DNA from: Salvator merianae
Taxonomy: Eukaryota > Chordata > Lepidosauria > Squamata > Teiidae
Reading direction: 5' to 3'
DNA: 64,000 nucleotides
Assembly (NCBI GenBank): GCA_003586115.2
Contig: QVOM02000034.1
Location: 108,389,510-108,453,509 of the forward strand
The first letter of the stretch is position 1. Each line of letters begins with the position of its first letter. A program made the position numbers and the translations under genes. Of the stretch, positions 55,545 to 64,000 are shown piece by piece. Under the pieces are notes generated by a model. The model saw only the letters and a list, made by a program, of their open reading frames with translations, ran no database searches and had not been told where the DNA came from.

Positions 55545-56005
55545 AACTTTGGCTGGATTGTGCTCCTAGTTTTGATGGTTATGAGGGTGCTAGTGAGCTA
55601 TAAAGGTGAACTATAAAAGCAGAATAGGTAGGTAAATCAATCAATAAAAACAAATCATATTATGTGGCCAAAATACCCAAATGGCAGACAAAAGAAAAAA
55701 AGAAAATTGAATATAGGGAAAGTAAAGCGATTCTGAAATTATAACTGATAGCATTTCCTCAAGACTTTCATTCTACGACAGAGGGAATCAACTTAAGCAG
55801 GATAAATAACCATTCCTAAATGTCAGGGTAACATTCTTAAAGCTGATGCAAAATGTAGCAGACTCATGTGGCGTTATATATTAGTCTGTAAAATCTTATG
55901 GGCAAGGGCTGGTCGAAGTTAAGAACTTTTCCAGTACAGCTTAGGGGCTAGGAGTTAGAAAAATATGTTCATTTTACATTTGTTTTTTATTGCTCTAGCA
56001 CACTC
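55545..56005. other. No feature seen
   Basis: Unique AT-rich sequence without supportable features. Confidence 0.5.
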
Positions 56006-56067
56006 TCAGATCTTCCAGTATAGGGTGGGATAAAAATGCAAATAAATAAATAAATAAATAAATAAAA
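56006..56067 (+). mobile_element. LINE 3' tail with (AAAT)n
   Basis: 'tcagatcttccagtataggg' and 'tgggataaaaatgcaaataa' end in (AAAT)n, a CR1/L2-type tail. No body is recognisable upstream. Confidence 0.6.
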
Positions 56068-56099
56068 TAAGGTTCAGATCATCACTCACTTCTGCAGCT

Positions 56100-59000
56100 C
56101 ATTCTGTGACCTTCCTCATTCAGTTGTAGTTGCTACAGAGTTGCAGAAAGAAGTAACAGTTCAAACTTAAGGCTGTAAGAATCTGCAGGCATGACACCTG
56201 CACATCAGCGCCCCCATCAGGCCTGCAGCCTGCCTCCAAGGGGCAGAAAGTGCCCCCGCCCTTCATGCAGAGCAAGAAAAACACAGCTCTAAGGGCACCT
56301 GCCACTCTCTTCCCCCCCACCACTGCCTTCTGGAAACAATGCATGAACAAGGGCAACACCTTTGTTGCTTTCTGCCTGCTGCATTTAAGTGATGGATAGA
56401 AAATGGCCACCTTCCATGCTGGATCCTACTGAACAGGCATTCCTTTCTTTAGGCTGTGAAGGTGCAGTCATAATCTATCAGTGGCCCACAGTCTGAGGAA
56501 ACAGCATTTACCACTCATGAAACTTAATCTACAGGGTGGTGTTCATCAAAATTCCATTTTACTTCACCTCCCACTCTGCCAGCGGTGAGGTGGGCTGAAT
56601 ATACAACACAGCAGAGATTTACCTATGGTGTCTCCAAAATACAATCTAGTCTGTAGCCAGTTGAAGCCCAGATCTAAGACATAAAAGGCAAGGCTTCAGT
56701 TGACACTATGCCCTCTCATCTTATCTCAGCTGTTCCATTGTGTAAGCCACTGCTGTGTCCCGCATACAGTATACCTGACTTTCTACTACAATAGCCCAAA
56801 CATTGTCTTCTGACGTTGTCTCATCAGGTATGTCTACCTATGGCTTCCACTGGCAACTATCTGAAAGCTGAAGCTTATGCGAACGCCCAATTTAGGAAGA
56901 TACAAAATGTAGGAGATGCCTTCTACTGCCCTAAGAAAGGCACTTTAACTGGGCCCCCAGGGTGAACAGTCTTTGTTTTTCCTGCCACCAAGACATCTAT
57001 GGGAGTCAGTAGCACCCTTGGGCTCCAGTAAAGCATCTCACTGTCTGTGCACAAGGATCAATTCTCAGACCATTAACTTGTACACTGATGTGGCTCTATC
57101 ACCTAGCCTCATTTCATGGAAACAGGTCATGGGAACTACAGGTATATTCAAACACTCACTTTTAGATGCCCCTTGGGTGATTTTGAGACGGCAGGCATAA
57201 ATGATAAAAAGAAAAAAAAAATCTTTACCTTGTCCCCAAGCCTCTGATATTCCATCCCTTTCACAGTCCCAAAAGAATCACTCTCAGAGTGGGACACAGC
57301 ACTTTGGGTCAGATGGGATGAGAGGCTAGAGGCTCCTAAGCCAATCCCAGCCTGCTAAAGCCACCGTCCAATGAGGCCCCTGGAAAAATGGACTAGTGCC
57401 AGCCAATGGGAGGTGAGCAGAGAAGGCAATGACGCTGATGTAGGCAAACAAGCAAGCCAGGTAGGAGGCTTTTAGGTGCTTATTTTAAAAACTGTGTGAT
57501 GCAGGTTATTTCCCTGCCTCCACAGTTGGGCTGTTCCTGTGTACAAAGGTGCCCAAAAAACATGCAGTCTAATCAAAGCCTCAGAGGTTGCTGCACACAT
57601 GCATTGAAGCCATAACCTGACCTGGCAGAGAGTGCAGTCAGGGAGACACCTCAGCTGGCCACATCTAGGCCACTGTGATAGAGGTTCCTCCCCCAGGGTG
57701 TTTTCTATGGTTTCTGTGGAGCTGCAGCCTATATCTACAAGTACCACTCCTGGATTCAGTACTAATACAGTAGCTAATAAGCCAATACAAAATGTAAAGG
57801 AAAACATTTACTTTCCTTCCCTCATTGCTTCTTCCATGTAATTTGGGCAGTAGAAAGCTAATCCCTACGTCTCTATAGAAAGCCAAACTTCACCTGCTTC
57901 CCTTAGACCTGCCTTTCCTGCTTATAGAACTTCATCAAACTGCTAATGATGCTGATGGTAATAATATAAAGCACAATCAGAAGTCATGTTCTCAGTAACC
58001 ATCAGTCACATCACTGGCTCTGGGATGTAGGATATCCTGAGCAAAGGGTCTTCTTATAGAGTCCCTGATGAGCACACTAGCACTGGCAGATGTCTTGCCA
58101 GCTGCTACCGGGGGTTCGTTTGGTTTTGAGGCAATGAGCAGATAAAGTTTGGATGGAAGAAGTTTTATTTCTGCCAAGATATAGCTTACAAGATAGTTTT
58201 TACTAAGAAAAGCAATAAAGGAAACCCTATCTGTAAGAAGAAGAAAGGAGTAGTTTCTGCAAACTAAAACCAGCAGCTTTTAGATAAAAATTATACATAC
58301 AACCTGCACTTCCTCTGCCAGTCAATGACCACCAAGAACAACAGAGGGCACACCCCTGGTCACAATACATTGCACCTTCTGGTTAGTCCAGGCTGAGGTC
58401 TGAGGTGCCCAACCCCAGGACCCCCTTTATCTAAATGTCCCAGGTCATTAATCATTCTTGTTTACTTGTAAAGGTGCTTTTCTCTATCTAATTGACATTT
58501 GTTTTATTGTTTCTCTCCTTTCTCTGCTTGCTTCCTTATGAAATGTTGTTCTTGCCCAGGGTCAGTCAGAGCATTCTGTCCATCCCAGCTGCACGAACCA
58601 AATTCAGAAAACCAATCAACATTGACCATTAAGAAGCATAATCAGAATATAGAAAAGATTCTAGATAGAGGTAGAGGTAGAGGTAGAGATTAGAGAGAGA
58701 GAGCAAGATGTCAAACATTAAAAGAGAGGGAATACACCACTATTTGATTCTCCTTGCCACTCTTCCAATAGTCCCCAACACTATAGCAGGCAGCAATAGG
58801 ACTTTGAGTCATTTTACTCTACCACAGTACCACAGAGTAGAATGAGGAAGCAACATGCAAGTATTGAATTTTAATATACATGTAGTTTTTCTTTTTCTTT
58901 TTTTCTTTAATTATATTTTGTACTGGTTTTAAAATTATGTGGCTACCCTGAAACAGGGCATAGAGTGGGGATTAGAGGATAGAGAGAAAGACAGACAGAT

Positions 59001-59690
59001 AGATGCCAGAGGTGATCATAATATGAGAGCCATGACAGTAGCAAAGGAATGGTGGAAGCTGGTGCACACCCAGATCTCTGCTTGGTCTTTTTATAGGCAA
59101 ATCTTAAAAGAAATATACAAAAAGAAAGAAACATGATCTATGAAAACAGGCTTTTATTTTTATTCTTAATTGGTCATTAATCCAAAATAGGCTTCAAAGT
59201 AAAAGTTCATTGTAAGATCTGACCCAAACAAACAAATACAGAAGCCTGATAATTATGTATCTATACATCATCAGAAATTATCAACCCTATCAATCAAATT
59301 ATATAACACCTTTGCATTCCCTCTTTCATCATCTCTAGGTTCAAGCATCATTGAGTATTCTAACAGCTTTCACAAACTGTTCCCTGCTTTCTGGCAGCTC
59401 AGGTAAAGAACATTATAGCCCAAGTGGTTTTTAATTCATTTGGCTGCCAGCCAGTATTCTGATACCTATGAAGCAGAACTAAAGAGATCCTATCTAAGAA
59501 AGAGGACAATCAATTGTTTATTTAGCTGGGCACAGAAAATAAAATCAACACGATCAGAAAGCTCTTCAGTCCAACAAACTTCAGGGAGGCAGAGAAATTT
59601 TCAGTCCAGCTTCTACATATCCCCTTTCTAAGCATATCAGTACAAATCCAGGCTGTCTGAAGCAGAAGCCATAAAAGGAGGTTCCTGTTG
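56100..59690. other. No gene seen; minor repeats
   Basis: 56160-56360 shares 'catcaggcctgcagcctgcc' and 'ggggcagaaagtgc' with 7945-7990, so it is a dispersed repeat. A (GGTAGA)n-like tract lies at about 58669-58688. The remainder, including frames at 57472-57886, shows no coding evidence. Confidence 0.45.
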
Positions 59691-60020
59691 CTTCAAGAAT
59701 GGGGACAATTGCAAGCAAATGTCCCCATTCCTTAGAATGGGGAGCATGTTTTCACACGCCTACCTCTGCTCCTGGCTGCAGAAATGTCAAAGCTGGGGAA
59801 CTTTTGTTCCCCACCTTTGATGTTTCTGGCTGAGAGCATTTTCACAAACTCAGGAAATAACCCCAGAAGTCAGCCATTTTCTATCAGCCTGTGAAAATAG
59901 TATTATGCTATTAGGCAGGAAAGAAGCACTAAACCAACACAAGCAGTGGCAGCAATACGGTGGAAGAGCAGGAGAAGGAATTATGGGAGTGCAGGGACAG
60001 TCCCCATGCTTTTTGAGAAC
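59690..60020. repeat. Hairpin-rich dispersed repeat
   Basis: aatggggacaattgc pairs loosely with caaatgtccccatt (59698-59731). aaatgtcaaagctgggga pairs with tccccacctttgatgttt (59783-59826). It also contains aagtcagccattttctat (59872). Ends are unresolved. Confidence 0.55.
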
Positions 60021-60024
60021 TCCT

Positions 60025-61380
60025 GCAGCATCCCTAAGACATTCTGTCGATCCTGCCTTAGTCACATTGCACTGAAATCAAAATAAAATGTTAGCTATGA
60101 CTAAGTACCAATCCACATTATTATGTCTTCTCAATATTGCATCTGTCCCTTTCCAGATAATGGGTTACAAATGCATGCCCATTTGGTATCAGTACCACCA
60201 CTTATTTCTCAAGGGAGTCCCTACATTAAAGTAGACCTCTTATACTTTTCTTTGATTTTTTTTTTCTTCCTATGCTTTGGTGTTAATCAGTCACATGCTA
60301 TAGTTCCATTGCTTCTTTCCTGAAGAAATAGTTTCCAAAGTTCCTTTAGGATTGACCTTCCCTAAGGCAGAAAAGGTTTTACGGGTGATCTAGATAGAGG
60401 GAGGTAAATAATGCTGTGAAAGAGGAAGCATAAGGAGAAAAAGGGATAGAGAGCCATTCTGCAGTGAGCTGTAAACCCATACCGATTGAGGCCTAGATGC
60501 CTTCTGGGCATCTCTCTTCCACACTCTGGGGTGAAACAGAGAGGCCATCGCCCCTGCTAGATTGCTCCATCTACACTGGACAGAGAATATCACAGTCTAG
60601 GCAACTCAAAAAGGTCTACCGCTGTCCTGCTCACAAAAACAGGTCCAGGGAAACGTGGGAAAGGGTGCATGCCTTCTGCTCTGGGATCATTTGGTGAAGG
60701 GAGGGTCACATATGTAATGAAATAAATAAATAAATAAATAAATAGGCTGCCATGTACTGTGCATTGACCCGAATTTCAGGTTCTTTTTTTTCCATTCACC
60801 CAAGGAAAAAATATGCCACAACAACTTCTGTTTGGCTCTGCTTGACAACGCAATAGACTACCCATTTATTTATACTAGTGGGTAAATAATCAACTTTTGT
60901 TGTTGTTGTTGTTGTTGTTGTTACAATGTAAATAATTTCTAACACATTGTTATCCTGCCCCTGTGCCAGCAGATCTCGGGATAAGGTGAAATATTCCATA
61001 AAACCAATAAACAACAATAGCAAAAATAATAATAATAAGCTCCCAGTCAACATAAAATTAACAATTAGGCAAATCAAAATCCATAGCTATAATTAGGATG
61101 ATACAAGTATCACTGTAAAAATGGAAAGAACCTTTGGGTGTTGATTCTGCAAAAGTCATCTCATATTCAGTAAAGAATAGGAGAAGGGCCTAAAACAGCA
61201 GCTCTTTACAATAGGAAGGGGGAGTCCAAAATGCTATCTTTTCAGACACTCTCTTAAAAGAGGAGCTAGATGCTATGTCAATATCCTAGGGATGCCATTA
61301 TTGTTCCAGAATTCTGGAGGATTCCCCTGGTGTCAGCTGATATGGCAGCAGTGCCAAGGGGCAATTAAGCGCTGTCATTT
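60025..61380. other. No gene; simple repeats and a fold-back end
   Basis: (AAAT)n lies at 60718-60744 and (TTG)n at 60897-60921. 'aaggtctaccgctgtcctgc' followed by 'aaaaacaggtcc' (60611-60645) resembles the right end of the 61709-62284 element. No exon was seen. Confidence 0.5.
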
Positions 61381-61705
61381 AAGCTGCAGCAGTATTTTTG
61401 TCAGCGTGAGATAACTGCATGAGAGCGGCGATGATTAGAATCAGACAAACCATGAAACATTCTGTGATAAGATGGAAAATGGGGAGACTGTGGCTTAATT
61501 TGGGCCACTATTGCTGCTTTAGGAAGATCAAATGTAATCTCAAAGTTCTGTGCTAGATCGAACCATGTGAGAAAGATGGTCCGGAAGAATTATTTGACTG
61601 TTACAGCTAAATAAAATGCTCAGATCCTATTGCCACTGTTGCTAAGAGGTTTTGTACGTGGGCTATCTAGATGTATAAGCCAGGTATCAATAGAGTTCAG
61701 TTACA
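61380..61705. other. Unique complex sequence, possible conserved non-coding DNA
   Basis: This is non-repeat, balanced sequence with words such as gcgatgattagaatcagaca and tggcttaatttgggccact. There is no coding frame. Conservation cannot be judged here. Confidence 0.25.
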
Positions 61706-61708
61706 TTG

Positions 61709-62284
61709 GGCCTTTTCTCACTGAGCTCGGTAGACCGTTCCCAGTAGTTGGCTTCGGACCGGAGGGGTTGGAGAACGCTGGTTGCCCTTCGCACTGCCAG
61801 CCAGAGGAACAGACCCGAAGCCGACCAGCAGAGGGAACAGTGCGAATGGCAGCCGCTAGTTCTGTACCACACTTCGTACCATCGAGCTCCGCTTCGTACC
61901 ATCGAGCTCCGCTTCGTAACCAGAGGGCTCGTTACGGAGCCAGCTTCATAACGGCAGCTAGGCTGCCATGCCCAAAGGGCTATCCCGGGTGTGAAAACTT
62001 CGCACCCGGGTGTGAAGCTTCGTACCATGCATGCGCAGCCGCGCCAGCCACGCCTGGCCGCCATTTCAAACGCGGACGGGAGTGCGAAAGCACCGTGCCC
62101 GATCTTCGCTCCATCACGCAGGTCGGAATGAAGACAAGCTTTTACTTGTCTTGCCTTACCCAGGATCAGGTGCAAATTGGGTACGAAGTGGTTGGGATCG
62201 GGTGAGGCGCGTGCCCACGGCAGTGCGAAAGCTCCGTTCCAGCCAGCACTTAAGAATGGTCTACCGCTGCAGTGCGAACAGGCC
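61709..62284. mobile_element. 576-bp CpG-rich fold-back-type element (GGCCTGTTCGCAC)
   Basis: The left end ggccttttctcactgagctc, then ggtagaccgttcc, is the imperfect inverse of ggtctaccgctgcagtgcga, then acaggcc. Perfect 5-bp duplications CATTG lie at 61704-61708 and 62285-62289. Inside are a 21-bp tandem pair (cttcgtaccatcgagctccg, near 61876) and the inverted tgtgaaaacttcgcacccgg / cccgggtgtgaa words. Open frames of about 190-208 codons on both strands reflect CpG richness and palindromy. They show no transposase motif. The same termini and duplication length occur at 44937. Confidence 0.88.
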
Positions 62285-62549
62285 CATTGAGGCAGTTGGC
62301 TTCTTTTAAGCATAATGGTCCTTTTCTAAACATCGTTTTCATATATGTAAGATGTCCCATGTGTGTCTAAGCTTTACGCTGTTTGCAGGTGGACAGCTAT
62401 TGCACCTGGCACAGGCATCACACTTCATTCGCCAGGATAGAAGCTGAACCAAAGAAGACTTGCCCATTCTGAATGTTGTAAAGGAAAAACTTCAGAATTC
62501 CATGTGATTAGAAAAAAGTAGTTAGGAATCTGAGGGCAATTCTGTACAG

Positions 62550-62660
62550 GCCAGTCTACTGGACCACCAAGCGTACTAGAAGCCTCCCTTCTGCATGCTG
62601 CAGCAGTCTAAGGGAGGTTCCGCTCAGGTTCTTCCTTAGACCTCACCAGCATGCAGAAGG
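62550..62660. repeat. Inverted repeat next to the GC-rich element
   Basis: ccttctgcatgctg (62587-62600) pairs with cagcatgcagaagg (62647-62660). Inside, tctaagggagg and ttccttagacct also pair. The block 'agcctcccttctgc' recurs near 48900. Confidence 0.7.
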
Positions 62661-62664
62661 AAAC

Positions 62665-63013
62665 ACTGGGGTAGGAAGGGGGGTGCGGGGGGCGGTGCGC
62701 ACCGGGTGGCGCCTTGTTGGGGGCGGCGGCGGCCTTTGAGTTGGGCCCTCCCGCCCGCCCGCTGGTTTGCCTTTAGTTGGCTTCACCGGCACGTCCGCCG
62801 CTTGCTCGCCGCTCGCTCGCCCCGCCCGCCGCTCACTCGCTCGCTCGCTGCTCGCTCACCATGCCGGCTGGTGTGTGCGCGCGCGTGGCCATCATCACGG
62901 CAGCAGCGGGAGTAGGCAGCTGCAGGGCGGGGCGTCCTGCAGGGCGGGGCGCCCTGCTCGGCTGCCACCGTTTGGTCCACCCCGGGTGGCAGAACATGTA
63001 GCTACGCCGCTGG
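62665..63013. mobile_element. GC-rich hAT-like element resembling a CpG island (349 bp)
   Basis: The right end, ctacgccgctgg, is the inverse of a CCAGCGGCGTAG terminus. The left end, ACTGGGGTAG, is its imperfect match. The flanking 8-mers AAGGAAAC (62657-62664) and AAGGAAAG (63014-63021) agree at 7 of 8 positions. The interior is very GC-rich with CTCGCTCG repeats and a duplicated gggcggggcgtcctgcag-type word. Frames here show no domain. It could be mistaken for a promoter CpG island, but the ends argue for a transposon. Confidence 0.6.
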
Positions 63014-63321
63014 AAGGAAAGCTCCCAGTACGCTTGCTGATCCAGTTTACCAGCCGGTGCAAAATCATCCTAAACATACACATGGCTTGTACTGGAGCCT
63101 AAGATTCTAAGTTTGATCCGCTGCATCTTTTCTGAAGATAATGGCAAACCATTTCTGTTCAGTATCTGTAAAGAAAACTGCATGGATATGTGTGTCTATG
63201 TAGTCACCAGACCTCAACGCCAATTTGGTGGTACCAAATAACAAATTGTTTTTTGCTTTGTGTTTTCCTCCCTGCAAGAAAATTACTGGTGATATAATTG
63301 CACACATGCAGGTACACTAAG

Positions 63322-63536
63322 GATGCATTCACACATAGGAAACAAATGCCCCCAAAGTGGCTTAGAGATGGTAGCATGTGACCCACATGTTCTCATCACA
63401 TCTCTAATCCACCTTTTCTAGCCTAGAACCCTCACAGAGCGAGGGACAGATTTATAGTGTGTGGATGATCCCACCCATGAACCATCTCTAAGCTATCTTA
63501 GATGTGCTTTTTTTTAAAGGTGTGTGTGAATACAGC
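63322..63536. mobile_element. 215-bp fold-back element, GATGCATTCACAC terminus
   Basis: The left terminus gatgcattcacacataggaa pairs with ggtgtgtgtgaatacagc. Inside, cttagagatgg pairs with ccatctctaag. The flanking 5-mers CTAAG (63317-63321) and CTAAC (63537-63541) agree at 4 of 5 positions. It is related to the fragment ending at 49010. Confidence 0.75.
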
Positions 63537-63541
63537 CTAAC

Positions 63542-64000
63542 ACACATGCACAAGTGTAAAGTTGTGTCTGTGTCCGTGTGCATCCTCATTTCCTTCATTT
63601 TGCAACATTTCTCTCTGGCAATATGATAATGGAGAGATAGCTTTAGCACTTTGCCTCACGCATCTGTTGATGACTCATAATTTGCTTCCTTAAAAAAAAA
63701 TGAAAGAAAAGTTTTTGGCTGCTTCAGAAACCGGGAGGAAAAACCTGGTGGAACACCTGCACATAAAGATACATGCTGGGGTGACTGTTGATCCACCTGC
63801 AAAACAGCCTAGTTAGCTGCTTGATCTTAGATGATGGAGGAGGGAAGAAATGGGTAGGAGGAAGAATCTGCTAGGCCTCCTGTATCTTTCCTTCTCTTCC
63901 TAGCCTTAGAAAAAAGGCTAATTGGTATGTTATCAGCTCATTATGTGTGTTTGTGCCTGCCGAGGCATTTTTAGAAATCTTAAAACAGTTTTTGTGTCAT
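63542..64000. other. No feature seen
   Basis: Unique-looking sequence without supportable features up to the window end. Confidence 0.5.

Noticed and set aside
61687..62313. Open frames of 191 and 208 codons on opposite strands
   Set aside because: They lie over a CpG-rich element with inverted ends. Frames open on both strands follow from composition, and no transposase motif is visible.
62665..63013. CpG island with possible first exon (ATG at 62861)
   Set aside because: The ends form an inverted terminus and are flanked by near-identical 8-mers. The frame reads low-complexity Ala/Arg with no signal. A promoter is not excluded but is less likely.

Overview
This is about 64 kb of non-coding vertebrate nuclear DNA, and I found no host gene in it. 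No open reading frame looks like a host exon. The longest ones (165-223 codons) lie in repeats or are mirror frames of palindromic elements. The recognisable proteins are all remains of retrotransposon enzymes. The repeat mix points to a squamate reptile (lizard, gecko or snake): CR1 copies with the typical sauropsid 3' end, L2, L1, a BovB/RTE 3' coding fragment, and a tRNA-headed SINE of the Sauria/Squam kind. Many short CpG-rich fold-back DNA elements add to this. The species cannot be fixed from the sequence alone. The window is probably intergenic or intronic.

Layout. 1-9.5 kb: AT-rich sequence with three CR1 3' ends, one of them inserted into an older CR1 ORF2 fragment. 10-14.7 kb: a broken CR1 with an ORF1 esterase-like part, endonuclease, part of the reverse transcriptase and 3' end. 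It is interrupted by a 1.1-kb hAT-type element and by a fold-back element of about 0.5 kb. 15-24 kb: fold-back and hAT-type elements, including a second full 1.1-kb hAT-type copy at 21.6-22.7 kb. 25-32 kb: a tRNA-derived SINE, minisatellite, CR1/L2 tails and RTE-like fragments, one beside 5S rRNA-like sequence. 33-38 kb: mostly unique sequence, then an L2 fragment. 38-46 kb: BovB, an 0.8-kb fold-back, L2, several small fold-backs, and an L1 split by a 518-bp element. 46-56 kb: a minisatellite, dispersed repeats, and a 654-bp near-exact direct duplication around a single N that looks like an assembly error. 56-64 kb: mostly unremarkable, then a 576-bp and a 349-bp CpG-rich element that imitate a CpG island.

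The most interesting signal is a set of superficially different fold-back elements. They share 13-nt termini starting with G and usually ending in CAC, and they are flanked by 5-bp target duplications. Six insertions support this: three have perfect duplications and three have one mismatch. All six duplications begin with C. A second group, with termini TAGGGATGTGC, makes 8-bp duplications and fits the hAT superfamily. Neither group has a transposase here, so each must have been mobilised from elsewhere. No new protein-based system was found.
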